Source of the DNA: Alkaliphilus sp. B6464
Lineage (GTDB): Bacteria > Bacillota > Clostridia > Peptostreptococcales > Natronincolaceae
Length of the DNA stretch: 64,000 nucleotides
Assembly: GCF_018141165.1 (NCBI RefSeq)
Contig: NZ_CP058557.1
Span: 1,240,001 to 1,304,000, forward strand
Direction: 5' to 3'
In this document: positions 26,998 to 36,879 of the stretch, one piece after another
How the letters are laid out: each line of letters begins with the position of its first letter
Numbering within the stretch: position 1 is the first letter of the stretch
Translations under genes and position numbers: made by a program
Notes under the pieces: generated by a model
Told to the model about the DNA's origin: nothing
Database searches by the model: none
What the model saw: only the letters and a program-made list of their open reading frames with translations

Positions 26998-27084
26998 ATG
27001 AAAACTAAGACAAACAAACAAATCAAGAAAATTAAATATGATTATTTTGTTTGTCAGGTAAATAGGTACCCTATTTTTGTTTAG
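26998..27084 (+). CDS. 28-codon leader peptide of the ribosome-protection operon
   Basis: ATG 26998 stands eight bases after AGGAGGT and opens a 28-codon frame: a basic first half (MKTKTNKQIKKIKYDY) and a hydrophobic end (NRYPIFV), stopping at TAG 27082-27084. Two hairpins overlap it: GACAAACAAA/TTTGTTTGTC (27009-27018/27047-27056) and AAATAGG/CCTATTT (27060-27076). The second precedes a T-rich tail. The arrangement and the length match the attenuator leader of tet(M). Ribosome position would decide whether transcription continues. Confidence 0.65.
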   Translation: MKTKTNKQIKKIKYDYFVCQVNRYPIFV

Positions 27085-27090
27085 CTTTTT
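27060..27090 (+). terminator. Leader terminator 1
   Basis: AAATAGG and CCTATTT pair around TAC, followed by TTGTTTAGCTTTTTT. It lies in the last codons of the leader peptide. Confidence 0.55.
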
Positions 27091-27173
27091 TGCACATCCT
27101 TTTTGTATTTAATTTAAAAAGTTTATTAATTATTTAATTGATTAGACTAATATAAAAGGCAATGTAAATACGT

Positions 27174-27206
27174 AGGCTATGGGTATTATTAATCCATGGC
27201 CTTTTA
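27174..27206 (+). terminator. Leader terminator 2 (hairpin family member 3 of 3)
   Basis: AGGCTATGG (27174-27182) pairs with CCATGGCCT (27194-27202) with one G-U, then TTTT. Same family as the hairpins at 21062 and 22002. Confidence 0.6.
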
Positions 27207-27282
27207 ATGTTGTGTAAAAAAGGTTTTGTTAATCAATGGGTATTAAATGTTTCTATATAAATTAAGCTCATATTTCTAAAAT

Positions 27283-27325
27283 AAAAGGGAACCTCGACAA
27301 ACTTATTTGAGGTTCCCTTTTTGTG
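27283..27325 (+). terminator. Leader terminator 3, strong
   Basis: AAAAGGGAACCTC (27283-27295) pairs perfectly with GAGGTTCCCTTTT (27309-27321) followed by TTGTGTTT. It stands 65 bp before the GTPase start, with no promoter visible after it, so transcription must read through for expression. Confidence 0.85.
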
Positions 27326-27381
27326 TTTCGTTTTAAATAATTATTTGCAAGCTTTAACACTATTAATTTTAAGGAGGAAGT

Positions 27382-27402
27382 ATGAGTTTATGGAGATTAT
27401 AA
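27382..27402 (+). CDS. Six-codon ORF (MSLWRL) overlapping the GTPase start
   Basis: The best-spaced ATG after AAGGAGGA (27371-27378) is 27382, but it is out of frame with the GTPase. It encodes only MSLWRL and ends at 27402, inside the GTPase gene whose ATG is 27390. The layout may tune or couple translation of the GTPase. Confidence 0.3.
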   Translation: MSLWRL

Positions 27403-29345
27403 ATATTGGTATTCTTGCCCATGTAGATGCTGGAAAAACTACAGTAACAGAGCATCTTTTATATAAGAGTGGTTCCATAAAAAAGCTTGGCCGTGTAGAT
27501 GACGGTGATACACAAACAGATTCCATGGAGCTTGAACGCTCCAGAGGTATTACAATAAAAGCCTCCACCATTGCGTATGAATGGAAGGGCGTAAAAGTTA
27601 ATATTATAGATACTCCTGGCCATATGGACTTTATCGCAGAGGTAGAAAGGTCACTTAGGGTCTTGGATGGCGCAGTACTTGTTATTTCTGCTAGAGAAGG
27701 CATTCAATCACAGACAAGGATTATACTTGAAACACTAATTCAAATGAAAATACCTACTGTTATATTTATCAATAAGCTAGATCGAATGGATGCGGATTCT
27801 CAGAAGGTAATAGATGAACTTAAAAGAGAAATGTCGGTAAAACTTGTTCCGATCCACAAAGCAATAGATGAAGGTACAAAAAATGTTAAGATTGAAAATA
27901 CTATTTCAGATAATTATGTAGACGAGGATGTATATGAAATATTGTCTGATCTTGATAATAGTATACTGAACAAATATATAAATGAAGAAGCCATTACATT
28001 TGATGAGGTTTGTCAATCTATTTGTAAATATTCCAAAGAAGGCTCATTGTATCCTGTTTTTATGGGAGTAGCACTTTCCAGTCTTGGTATTGAAGAACTT
28101 TTAGATGGCATTAATAGGTGCCTTCCAACCACTAATAATTGTGGAGAAGGGGAGGTGTCTGGTGTAGTTTATAAAATAGGAAGGAGTAACGATAATCAGA
28201 AGTTAGCCTACGTCCGCATGTATAGTGGGACTATTAAGCTCAGGGACACATTTAAGGTAATGGAGGGTGAAACAATTGATAAAATAACAAAAATCCAAGT
28301 GTTTCATAATGGAAAACTATGTGAAACAAATAAGTTAATGGGTGGAGATATGGGCATAATTTCAGGACTAAATCATTTTCGTATAGGAGATATTGTTGGA
28401 TCTCCTAATGAGAAGATAAAAAATCCATCATTAACAAGACCAACCCTAAGGGTTAAAGTAAATGTCCATGAAAAAGAGGATAAAAATAAGCTTTTTAATG
28501 GATTATTAGAATTAGCTGAGGAAGATCCTCTATTAGAGTGTGATATTGATCCAATAGAGAATGAAGTTTATATAAGTATTTTTGGTGAGATACAAATGGA
28601 AATTATTAAAGATTTATTATCATCTAAATATGGAATAGATTTGAATTTTTCAGAGGTTATGACAATTTATAAGGAAACTATAATTCAAAAAGAAAGGGCA
28701 TCTGCTAACATGTTTGGGCGTACAAACCCTTTCTATGCAGCCGTTGATTTTGAAGTTGAGCCATTAAAAAGGGGCGAAGGATTGAAATATGTTTCTCAGG
28801 TTTCATCTGGGTATTTGTCAAAATCCTTCCAAAATGCAGTTGAAGAAGCTGTATTTCAGACATGCCGCCAAGGTATTTATGGTTGGGAAATTACAGATAT
28901 ACTTATAACATTTAAGGATGCTATTTATGACAGTGTTATGAGTACACCTTCGGATTTTAGAAATTTAACACCTATGGTATTAATGGAGGCTATTTATAAA
29001 GCTAAAGCCAAACTTCTTGAACCTATTTATGAATTCCACATTAAAGTACCAAAGGAGGCAGGCAGTCGAGTCGTTGTTGACTTACAAAATATGAGGGCTA
29101 CATTTTCTGAGACAGGAAGCTCGGATAATCAGTTCTACATAAAAGGGTATGTTCCTATAGAAACCTCAAAAAACTACAGTATTAAATTAGCCTCCTTTAC
29201 CGAAGGAAAGGGGATATTCTATACAAAGTTTTATGGATATATAGATTTACCGGAAGATGTTATAAAAAGCAAATCAAAATATGGCTTAGATCCTCTTAAT
29301 AAACGAAAATATTTACTTCAAAAGTCATCGGCAATTAAAAACTAA
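27390..29345 (+). CDS. Ribosome-protection GTPase, Tet(M)/TetB(P)-like
   Basis: This 652-residue translational GTPase is an EF-G paralogue of the family that removes tetracycline from ribosomes. G motifs are AHVDAGKTT, the switch region RGITIKAST, DTPGHMDF and NKLDRMD. The domain IV loop reads SVMSTPSDFRNLTPMV, close to the SPVSTPADFR loop of Tet(M) that reaches the drug site, and unlike EF-G. The length equals that of clostridial TetB(P). ATG 27390 follows EF in the longer frame and is 12 bases from AAGGAGGA. It lies behind a leader-peptide attenuator and is followed 34 bp later by an ABC-F gene. Activity against tetracycline is likely but untested; it might answer another ribosome-targeting compound. 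Confidence 0.88.
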   Translation: MEIINIGILAHVDAGKTTVTEHLLYKSGSIKKLGRVDDGDTQTDSMELERSRGITIKASTIAYEWKGVKVNIIDTPGHMDFIAEVERSLRVLDGAVLVISAREGIQSQTRIILETLIQMKIPTVIFINKLDRMDADSQKVIDELKREMSVKLVPIHKAIDEGTKNVKIENTISDNYVDEDVYEILSDLDNSILNKYINEEAITFDEVCQSICKYSKEGSLYPVFMGVALSSLGIEELLDGINRCLPTTNNCGEGEVSGVVYKIGRSNDNQKLAYVRMYSGTIKLRDTFKVMEGETIDKITKIQVFHNGKLCETNKLMGGDMGIISGLNHFRIGDIVGSPNEKIKNPSLTRPTLRVKVNVHEKEDKNKLFNGLLELAEEDPLLECDIDPIENEVYISIFGEIQMEIIKDLLSSKYGIDLNFSEVMTIYKETIIQKERASANMFGRTNPFYAAVDFEVEPLKRGEGLKYVSQVSSGYLSKSFQNAVEEAVFQTCRQGIYGWEITDILITFKDAIYDSVMSTPSDFRNLTPMVLMEAIYKAKAKLLEPIYEFHIKVPKEAGSRVVVDLQNMRATFSETGSSDNQFYIKGYVPIETSKNYSIKLASFTEGKGIFYTKFYGYIDLPEDVIKSKSKYGLDPLNKRKYLLQKSSAIKN

Positions 29346-29379
29346 TCTAAGTTATATGGTCATAAAAGGAGAGATATAA

Positions 29380-31041
29380 ATGCTTTTAAACGTAAACAGT
29401 ATTACAAAATATATAAAGGATAAAAAAATATTAGAGAATGTATCATTTAAGATATATGAAAAACAAAAGATAGGCCTTATTGGATCTAACGGAGCAGGTA
29501 AGAGTACATTGCTTAAAGTTATTATGAGGGAGATTATATCAGATGATGGAAGTGTGGATGTAAGGGGCAATATAGGTTATTTGCCCCAGGATTTTTCCAT
29601 GGATGAGGATAAAACTGTAGAGGAATTTTTAAATGAATACGAATTTCATCATAATTTAATTCCTACTTTAAACAGACTTAACATTAATGACAAGTATAAA
29701 CAGAGAATAGAAACTTTAAGTGGTGGAGAAAAGACAAGATTATATATTACTAGAATTATTCTTTCAAATCCTCAGTTGCTTATTCTCGATGAACCTACTA
29801 ACCATTTAGACTATGAAGGTATTAAATGGCTTGTGGACTTTATATCTAAATTTCAAGGTGGAGTTTTAATTGTAAGCCATGATAGGTACTTTTTAGAAAA
29901 AACCGTAAATAAAATATTAGAATTAGAAAAAGGAAGTCTAAGGGAATATAATGGTGGATATTCCTTCTACAAAGATACTAAGGAAAAGGAATTTGAAAGA
30001 GAGATAATTGCCTATGAAGCCTATAAAAAAGAAAAAAAGAAGCTAGAATTAGCAGCAAGAAAAGTAATGGAAAGGTCTAATAAATATAACAACATGTCTC
30101 AAAATGACTTCTATAGAGGTAAGGCTGCAAAAATAGCTAAAAGATCGAAGGCTATTATTTCTAGGCTAGAGCAGATGGAGGAGGTTTCCAAACCTAATCA
30201 GCCATTAAAAATAAATTTAGCCTTTGATGAAGAAGGGAAAAGACTAGGGGATATTTTAGTTAGGGGAGAAAAATTAAAAAAGGTATATGAGAATACAATA
30301 TTTGAAAATATTAGTTTTCAAATTCAAAGAAATAAGAGAATTGGAATTATAGGTAAAAATGGTGTGGGAAAGAGCACTCTTTTAAAAGTCATAGTTGGAA
30401 TTGAAAGCGTTGAGGGAAATCTTACTATTTCACCATCGGTACAAATAGGTTATTTTTCCCAAGAATTAAAAAATTTAGATGAGAATTTAACCTTATTAGA
30501 TGAAGTAAAAAAGATTGATGCAGATCAAAGTAAGGTAAGAAATTTAATGGCATGTATGCTTTTTAAAGGGGAGGATGTATTTAAAAAGATTAGCAATTTA
30601 AGTTTTGGAGAAAGGGTAAGAATTATTTTTTTAAAACTTATTTTAGGTGGATACCAGCTTTTAGTTTTAGATGAACCTACTAACTTTCTAGATATTATTT
30701 CTAGAGAAAAAATAGAGGAGGCACTATTAGATTACGAAGGTGCTATTTTATTCGTTTCTCATGATCATTATTTTGTTAGAAGAATGGCGCAGGAAATATG
30801 GGAAATGGATAATAATGGCATAACTAGATATTTAGGTGACTATGAATATTATTTAGATAAGAAAAGTCAAAGGGGAGATAAAAACAATACAATAGCAAAG
30901 GAGGAAATATTAAATCTAGAAATGGAGATTTCCACTATTTCCTTTAAGCTTATTTCCTGTAGTGATAACGAAAAAAAGGAACTTGAGAAGAAGTATTTAG
31001 AAGTCTTACAACAGTTGAAATATCTAAAAAGCAACTATTAA
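29380..31041 (+). CDS. ABC-F ribosomal protection protein
   Basis: This 553-residue soluble protein has two ABC domains: Walker A GSNGAGKST (residue ~37) and GKNGVGKST (residue ~326); signatures LSGGEKTRL and LSFGERVRI; Walker B LLILDEPTNHLD and LLVLDEPTNFLD. No membrane domain is present. The interdomain linker (residues ~205-290, KKLELAARKVMERSNKYNNM) is long and basic, as in antibiotic-resistance ABC-F proteins (Vga, Lsa, CplR types). Adjacent to a Tet(M)-like GTPase and sharing its attenuated promoter, it probably protects the ribosome from a second drug class. ATG 29380 follows AAAGGAGAG. Confidence 0.88.
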   Translation: MLLNVNSITKYIKDKKILENVSFKIYEKQKIGLIGSNGAGKSTLLKVIMREIISDDGSVDVRGNIGYLPQDFSMDEDKTVEEFLNEYEFHHNLIPTLNRLNINDKYKQRIETLSGGEKTRLYITRIILSNPQLLILDEPTNHLDYEGIKWLVDFISKFQGGVLIVSHDRYFLEKTVNKILELEKGSLREYNGGYSFYKDTKEKEFEREIIAYEAYKKEKKKLELAARKVMERSNKYNNMSQNDFYRGKAAKIAKRSKAIISRLEQMEEVSKPNQPLKINLAFDEEGKRLGDILVRGEKLKKVYENTIFENISFQIQRNKRIGIIGKNGVGKSTLLKVIVGIESVEGNLTISPSVQIGYFSQELKNLDENLTLLDEVKKIDADQSKVRNLMACMLFKGEDVFKKISNLSFGERVRIIFLKLILGGYQLLVLDEPTNFLDIISREKIEEALLDYEGAILFVSHDHYFVRRMAQEIWEMDNNGITRYLGDYEYYLDKKSQRGDKNNTIAKEEILNLEMEISTISFKLISCSDNEKKELEKKYLEVLQQLKYLKSNY

Positions 31042-31052
31042 ACAAACATAGC

Positions 31053-31080
31053 AAAGGTCCTACTTAGGATAGGGCCTTTC
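31053..31080 (+). terminator. Terminator-like hairpin after ABC-F gene
   Basis: AAAGGTCCT pairs with AGGGCCTTT (one mismatch/G-U), tail CTCATATT is weak in T. Confidence 0.55.
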
Positions 31081-31115
31081 TCATATTAATAGCATTAAAC
31101 TATGAGTAGTATTCT

Positions 31116-31144
31116 TTGGGATAAAACTAATTATATGGTATAAT
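31116..31144 (+). promoter_or_regulatory. Sigma-A type promoter for ABC exporter genes
   Basis: TTGGGA (31116-31121), 17-bp spacer, TATAAT (31139-31144), about 90 bp before the ATPase start. Confidence 0.65.
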
Positions 31145-31233
31145 ATTCCATAGGGAGAGAAAGTTAATTTTATTATCTAAGATATTAGCTTTCTATCTAT
31201 ATTAAGCATATGTTAAACATTGGAGGGATAGAT

Positions 31234-32022
31234 GTGGAAATCAATAGAGAACCAATGGTTTATATTGAAGATCTAAAAATGAAATATGGGGATAAGGAAG
31301 TGTTGAAAGGTATTAATCTTGAAATACATAGGGGACAGATTATAGGTTATATAGGACCTAATGGGGCAGGGAAAAGTACTACAGTAAAAATATTGTTAGG
31401 TATAATAAATGGATATGAAGGCACAGTAAAAATATTTGGCGAGGATATTTCTAGCGGTAATGTGGATTATAAAAGGAGAATAGGCTATGTGCCTGAAACT
31501 GCAGATATATATGATAGTCTAACAGCATACGAATATCTTACCTTTATAGGTGAAATCTATGGGATGGAATTAGAACAAATCGATGAAAAGGCAAAAAAAC
31601 TTATGGCATTATTTAATATTGAGGAAGTATACCATTCTAGAATTTCTTCCTATTCAAAAGGAATGAAACAAAAACTTCTTATTATTTCTAGTCTTTTACA
31701 TAATCCAGATATTTTATTTTTTGATGAGCCCTTAGGTGGGTTAGATGCTAATAGTGTTATGATTTTTAAAGAAATCCTATCGGAGCTGGTACATAGAGGA
31801 AAAACTATATTCTACTCATCCCACATTATGGATGTAGTCGAGAAAATAAGCGATAGAATTATATTGTTAAATGACGGACATATAATTGCCGATGGAAGCT
31901 TTGAAGAATTAAAGGAAAAGAGTAGGGAAGGTTCCCTTGAAAATATTTTTAACCAATTAACAGGATTTAATCAACACAAAGAAATTGCAGAGGAATTTGT
32001 TGCAGTATTGCAAGGGGTGTAG
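31234..32022 (+). CDS. ABC transporter ATP-binding protein
   Basis: This ~262-residue ATPase has Walker A GPNGAGKST, Q-loop VPETADIYD, signature SYSKGMKQKLL (a degenerate LSGGQ, as usual in EcsA/CcmA-type exporters), Walker B ILFFDEPLGGLD and switch SSHIMD. The likely start is GTG 31234, six bases behind GGAGGGA; an ATG at 31210 lacks an RBS. The permease gene starts 2 bp after its stop, so the two form one exporter. Substrate unknown. Confidence 0.9.
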   Translation: MEINREPMVYIEDLKMKYGDKEVLKGINLEIHRGQIIGYIGPNGAGKSTTVKILLGIINGYEGTVKIFGEDISSGNVDYKRRIGYVPETADIYDSLTAYEYLTFIGEIYGMELEQIDEKAKKLMALFNIEEVYHSRISSYSKGMKQKLLIISSLLHNPDILFFDEPLGGLDANSVMIFKEILSELVHRGKTIFYSSHIMDVVEKISDRIILLNDGHIIADGSFEELKEKSREGSLENIFNQLTGFNQHKEIAEEFVAVLQGV

Positions 32023-32024
32023 AT

Positions 32025-33671
32025 ATGAAGAATTTTATGTCTTTACGATTTATAGATAGGTTTAGCTTTATTTATAGTATGATGGGTATCGATTATGAGG
32101 TAATGAGGAAAATATTACAGGTAAGGCTAACTATGGATGGCCGAAGAGTTCCTACAATTATGACTAATGACTCAAAGGAGGAAAAAGAAAATTCATTTAA
32201 AAAGTCACTACTTATGTATGGTTTAATTGGGCTTGGTGCTATGGCAGTTATAATCCCAGATTTTCCATTATTTTTTAAGATGAATATTATTTATGCTATC
32301 ATTTTATTTATGGTAATGACAACTATGATTTCAGACTTTTCATCTGTACTTTTGGACATTAGAGAAAAAAATATATTGCTCTCTAAACCAATTGATGCAG
32401 GAACTATGAATGCAGCAAAGGCAACCCATATTTTAATTTACTTGCTAAGCATAACCATAGCAATTGCAGGACCTGCCTTAATAGCAGGCTCCTTTAAATA
32501 CGGCATTCTATTTGGCATGGTATTTTTTCTACAATTAATATTAGTTTCAGGATTTGTTATTTGGGTTACTTCTCTACTATATTTTGTTATTCTGTTTATC
32601 TTTGACGGTGAAAAGCTAAAGGATATTATTAACTATTTTCAAATTATGTTATCTATTATTATGGCTTTTGCTTATCAATTTGTGGGGAGAATTTTTGCAG
32701 TTTTAGATTTGAATATTGTCTTTACACCTAAGTGGTGGAGCTATTTAATTCCTTCGGTTTGGTTTTCAGCCCCTTACGGTATTTTAATAGATAAAAGCTA
32801 CGATGCTCACTATATTCATTTTACAATTATGGGTATTTTGGTACCAATTTTAGGTATAATAGCATATTTTAAAGTTGTTGCTCCTTACTTTGAAAAAAGT
32901 CTTTTAAAGCTAAACAATAATAGTGGTAAACAAAATAAAGTAGCTGAAGCTAAGGGCAGGAGGCACAAGAAGATAGCAAATATATTTTGTTTTAAGCCTA
33001 CAGAAAATATATTTTTCCGGTTTACACAAAATATGGTTTCTAATGAAAGAAATTTAAAGCTTAGGTTATACCCTAGTCTAGTAATTGCTGCAATAGTCCC
33101 TTTATCTTTTATTGTAGTAAACTTTGATAAAAGTAGATCCTTTGCAGAATCACTGGCAGAAATATCAGCAGGTAGAGGATATTTTTCAATTTATATTACT
33201 GTAGGTTTACTGGCAATGTCAATTTCTAGCATAGCCACCAGTGAAAAATATAAAGGTGCATGGATATATAAAACCTTACCAATTAAAAATCCTGGTTCAA
33301 TTTATAAAGGTGCATTAAAGGGTTTTTTCATAAAATTTATATTGCCTATATATTTATTTGTAAGTATTATATTTTTAATTCCATATGGGCTTAACATACT
33401 TTTAGATATTGGAATAATGTTTTTAACACTAATTTTAGTAATTATAGTACTATTTCACTGGGGTGAAAAACGACTTCCTTTTTCTGAAAATTTTCAACAT
33501 AATAAAGGTGATAGTATAGGATTGGCTATAACCTCCATGATTTTCATTGCTATTACTGCTGCGCTACATTGGAATTTAAGAGAAGTACCTATTGCATTGG
33601 CTATATATATTGCACTTTTGTTAATATCTTTATTAATAATGTGGATAAAAAGCTTTAAAATTACTTGGTAA
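32025..33671 (+). CDS. ABC transporter permease, large membrane protein
   Basis: This 548-residue protein has roughly ten to twelve membrane helices in two blocks (about residues 65-260 and 340-548), separated by a basic loop (AKGRRHKKI near residue 310). It has no ATPase motif and follows the ATPase gene by two bases, so it forms the membrane half of that exporter. Such two-block permeases with a cytosolic N-terminus (FMSLRFIDRFSFIYSMMGID) are known from Firmicute exporters of unknown cargo. No signal peptide. Confidence 0.82.
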   Translation: MKNFMSLRFIDRFSFIYSMMGIDYEVMRKILQVRLTMDGRRVPTIMTNDSKEEKENSFKKSLLMYGLIGLGAMAVIIPDFPLFFKMNIIYAIILFMVMTTMISDFSSVLLDIREKNILLSKPIDAGTMNAAKATHILIYLLSITIAIAGPALIAGSFKYGILFGMVFFLQLILVSGFVIWVTSLLYFVILFIFDGEKLKDIINYFQIMLSIIMAFAYQFVGRIFAVLDLNIVFTPKWWSYLIPSVWFSAPYGILIDKSYDAHYIHFTIMGILVPILGIIAYFKVVAPYFEKSLLKLNNNSGKQNKVAEAKGRRHKKIANIFCFKPTENIFFRFTQNMVSNERNLKLRLYPSLVIAAIVPLSFIVVNFDKSRSFAESLAEISAGRGYFSIYITVGLLAMSISSIATSEKYKGAWIYKTLPIKNPGSIYKGALKGFFIKFILPIYLFVSIIFLIPYGLNILLDIGIMFLTLILVIIVLFHWGEKRLPFSENFQHNKGDSIGLAITSMIFIAITAALHWNLREVPIALAIYIALLLISLLIMWIKSFKITW

Positions 33672-33758
33672 TGTTAATATTTATATAATATTTATTAATC
33701 ACAAGTATATGATATAATAGTAAAAAGAAATTATACGAAAACATGGAGAGGAATTACT

Positions 33759-36044
33759 ATGAAAAAATGTTCTATATGTAATAAAAATATGGCAGTAGTT
33801 TTTGCAAGTAAGATGGAAAATGGGAAATCTGAAATGAAGGGTATATGCATAGAATGTGCTAAAAAAATGGGCTTGCCTATAATAGATCAGTTAATGGAAC
33901 AAACAGGTATGACTGAGGAAGAAATATCTGGTTTATCTCAGCAGATGAACAATGTATTTGAAGAGATGGACTTGGAGAACATGGATGGAGATAACTTTCT
34001 AGGCAATTTATTTAAAGGTTCTTTTAATCCCTTTAAAAAGGATAGTGAAGATGAAGTAGATATAGAAGAAGATGAAGAGTTTGGTGAAGATGATCCTATA
34101 GAAGAAAAACCTAAGGATAAGAAAAAGAAAAAAAACAAGAAGAAAAAATATTTAGATACTTATGGAACTAATTTAACAGATAGAGCAAAAAACAAAGAAG
34201 TAGACAAAGTAATTGGTAGGCATAAGGAGATTGATAGGGTAATACAAATTTTAAATAGAAGATCTAAAAATAACCCAATATTAATTGGAGAGCCTGGTGT
34301 GGGTAAAACAGCTATTGCAGAAGGCTTAGCAGTTCGTATTATAGAAGAACAGGTACCTGCAAAACTATTTAATGCAGAGGTTTATTTATTAGATTTGACA
34401 GCTATTGTTGCAGGAACCCAATTTAGAGGACAGTTTGAAGGAAGAATGAAGGCTATTATACAAGAGGCTCAGGAATGTGGAAACATAATTTTAGTAATAG
34501 ATGAGGTTCACAACATTATGGGAGCAGGAGAGGTTCATGGTGGCGTTATGAATGCTGCAAATATTTTAAAGCCTGCACTTGCCCGTGGTGAAATACAGGT
34601 TATTGGTGCAACTACATTAGATGAATATAGAAAACATATTGAGAAGGATTCTGCCCTAGAGAGAAGATTTCAGCCAGTGTTAGTTGAAGAACCTACGGTA
34701 GATGATACTATTGAAATTTTAAAGGGAATTAAAGGCTATTATGAAGATTATCATAGGGTTAAAATATCTGATGAAGTAATAGAGTCTGCTGCAAAGCTAT
34801 CTGAAAGATATATTACAGATAGATATTTGCCCGATAAGGCAATTGATGTTATTGACGAGGCGGGATCTAAGGTGAACCTTAGAAATCAGGGGCTTGTAGA
34901 AATTGAGTCTTTAAAGGAACAGCTAAAGGCTATAGAAGAAAAAAAGGCAGAAGCTGCTAAAAACAATGACTATGAAAAGGCTGCTCAGTATAAAGTAGAT
35001 GAGTGTAAGATTTTAGATAGAGTAGCAGAACTAGAAGGAGAAGTAAACAACAGCTCCATTACAGTGGAGGATGTAGCTTTTGTAATTGAATCTTGGACTA
35101 ATATTCCTGTAGGCAAGATTACTGAAGAAGAAGCTAGCAGGCTGTTAAACCTTGAAGAGCATCTTCATGAAAGGGTAATAGGTCAACATGATGCCATTAG
35201 AAGTTTATCAAGAACTATAAGACGTAACCGTTCTGGTTTTAGAAAGAAGAAAAAGCCAGCTTCATTTATATTTGTGGGTCCTACTGGAGTAGGAAAGACA
35301 GAGCTTGTAAGAGCCTTAGCTACAGAGCTATTTGGTAGTGAGGATGCTATGATTCGTGTAGATATGTCTGAATATATGGAAAAGCATACGGTTTCTAAAT
35401 TAATAGGTGCTCCTCCAGGATATGTAGGGTATGATCAAGGCGGGCAATTAACAGAGAAGGTTAGAAGAAAACCTTATTCAGTTATACTTTTAGATGAAAT
35501 CGAAAAAGCTCATCCAGATGTATTTAATATGCTGCTTCAAATTTTAGAAGATGGTAGGCTAACAGATAGTCAAGGAAGAACTGTATTCTTTGAAAATACT
35601 GTAGTAATTATGACATCTAATGCGGGTACCCAATTAAAATCGAGTGGTATAGGTTTTGGTAAAAGGGGTTATGAGGCTTTAGAAAATCGTGTTAAAGAAG
35701 CCTTAAGAGAAACCTTCAGACCAGAGTTTTTAAATAGAGTAGATGAAACTATTGTATTTACACAGTTATCTAGGGAAGAACTACGTAAAATAGTAGATCT
35801 TATGTTAAGGGATGTAATTGAAGATGTTAAGGAAAAAGATATGACAATTACAATTTCCGAAGAAGTTAAGAACTTTGTACTAGAAAAGGGTTATGATGAA
35901 AAATATGGTGCTAGACCTTTAAGAAGAACAATACAGAGATATATTGAAGATGAAATTGCAGAAGAATATATTAAAAAGCAATTTACAGCAGGGGATCATA
36001 TTAAAGTAGATTTAAAAGATGATAAGGTTGTATTGAGTAAATAG
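33759..36044 (+). CDS. ClpE-like AAA+ unfoldase with N-terminal zinc finger
   Basis: This 761-residue Hsp100 protein has two AAA+ domains: Walker [10 protein letters not shown] with Walker B LVIDEVHN, and GPTGVGKTE with [11 protein letters not shown] ClpC/E-type middle coiled coil ([15 protein letters not shown]) lies between them. Instead of the double Clp_N domain it has a four-cysteine finger (CSICNKNM ... CIECAKK, residues 4-36), the hallmark of ClpE, then a very acidic stretch (residues ~90-112) and a lysine-rich one (~114-128). The loop GIGFG after [10 protein letters not shown] fits ClpP docking. It probably unfolds proteins for ClpP under stress. ATG 33759 follows GGAGAGGA. No CtsR box was seen upstream. 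Confidence 0.9.
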   Translation: MKKCSICNKNMAVVFASKMENGKSEMKGICIECAKKMGLPIIDQLMEQTGMTEEEISGLSQQMNNVFEEMDLENMDGDNFLGNLFKGSFNPFKKDSEDEVDIEEDEEFGEDDPIEEKPKDKKKKKNKKKKYLDTYGTNLTDRAKNKEVDKVIGRHKEIDRVIQILNRRSKNNPILIGEPGVGKTAIAEGLAVRIIEEQVPAKLFNAEVYLLDLTAIVAGTQFRGQFEGRMKAIIQEAQECGNIILVIDEVHNIMGAGEVHGGVMNAANILKPALARGEIQVIGATTLDEYRKHIEKDSALERRFQPVLVEEPTVDDTIEILKGIKGYYEDYHRVKISDEVIESAAKLSERYITDRYLPDKAIDVIDEAGSKVNLRNQGLVEIESLKEQLKAIEEKKAEAAKNNDYEKAAQYKVDECKILDRVAELEGEVNNSSITVEDVAFVIESWTNIPVGKITEEEASRLLNLEEHLHERVIGQHDAIRSLSRTIRRNRSGFRKKKKPASFIFVGPTGVGKTELVRALATELFGSEDAMIRVDMSEYMEKHTVSKLIGAPPGYVGYDQGGQLTEKVRRKPYSVILLDEIEKAHPDVFNMLLQILEDGRLTDSQGRTVFFENTVVIMTSNAGTQLKSSGIGFGKRGYEALENRVKEALRETFRPEFLNRVDETIVFTQLSREELRKIVDLMLRDVIEDVKEKDMTITISEEVKNFVLEKGYDEKYGARPLRRTIQRYIEDEIAEEYIKKQFTAGDHIKVDLKDDKVVLSK

Positions 36045-36063
36045 ATAAAATAGACATCAGAGA

Positions 36064-36096
36064 CAGATTGCAGAATTATTTTGCAATCTGTTTTTT
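36064..36096 (+). terminator. Intrinsic terminator after clpE-like gene
   Basis: CAGATTGCA (36064-36072) pairs with TGCAATCTG (36082-36090), then six T residues. Confidence 0.9.
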
Positions 36097-36183
36097 AAAA
36101 ATATAGACATAGCTTTTTCGTTTTAATAAAATTGTGTTTTATATAAAATTAGTAATTACTCACTATCTAAATTTAGATTATGC

Positions 36184-36720
36184 TCATTTGCTTTGTTGTT
36201 CATATTGTGTTAACCATTTGCTGAATATATCCATAGCTTTATGAATGATACATAAATTAACCACCATAATTATAAAGCCTAAAATAGAATAGAAAACAAC
36301 AGTACTCAACTGGAACAATTGTACTATATGTCTAATGATATAAATACAGATAGGCAAACAAATAATGCTTGTAATAATAGCAGGTACATATTTTCTTACT
36401 ATCAATGTTTGAAAGCAATGTATTACTAAATGTAAAGTAAATGCAATAAACAAACCTACCCATAGGTTATACCAATTCGTCAAGTAAGAAATGACTGTAA
36501 CTATGCTAATCAAAATAAATTCTTCCGCTACACCAAATGCGAAAGATGATGTTGTAATATTATCAAAATGAGGTAATAACCTTTTTGATAACATAGGAAA
36601 TCTTTCACATAGATAGCGTCTATTTTTACTTATCCACGGTTGCATGAAAATTATTTCTTCAAAATCGTGAAAAATAAAAAGTATAGGGAAAAACCATACC
36701 ATTACTTTTATATCATTCAT
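36184..36720 (-). CDS. HXXEE-domain membrane protein
   Basis: This 178-residue protein has about five membrane helices and the family motif HDFEE near residue 18, with further conserved acidic/histidine positions (FGVAEEFILI, HLVIHCFQ) within helices, as in HXXEE proteins. Family function is unknown; the buried His/Glu residues suggest metal binding or intramembrane chemistry. The ATG at 36718-36720 follows a GGGGGTA RBS on the minus strand. It is monocistronic. The spacer 36721-36879 holds nothing clear. Confidence 0.8.
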   Translation of the reverse strand: MNDIKVMVWFFPILFIFHDFEEIIFMQPWISKNRRYLCERFPMLSKRLLPHFDNITTSSFAFGVAEEFILISIVTVISYLTNWYNLWVGLFIAFTLHLVIHCFQTLIVRKYVPAIITSIICLPICIYIIRHIVQLFQLSTVVFYSILGFIIMVVNLCIIHKAMDIFSKWLTQYEQQSK

Positions 36721-36879
36721 TGTTATACCCCCCTAAAATTCTATTATATAAGCCATGTTTACATTTTATTACAAATATGTATTACATTATAGTTTGTATA
36801 TATGTTAATTATAGCATTAGTTTTAATATAATTTTATAATTAAACAAGTATCCGTTCATTCTAAAAGATTTTTTATCTT

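Noticed and set aside
27321-27389. 23-residue N-terminal extension of the GTPase
   Set aside because: It would start inside the terminator T-run; family proteins begin at MEIINIGILAHVDAGKTT, behind the RBS.
27390-29345. Ordinary elongation factor G
   Set aside because: The domain IV loop STPSDFR, the length of 652 residues and the attenuator leader fit the ribosome-protection family, not EF-G (about 690 residues, in the str operon).
33759-36044. ClpC or ClpB
   Set aside because: There is no double Clp_N domain and no long ClpB middle domain; the N-terminal four-cysteine finger is that of ClpE.
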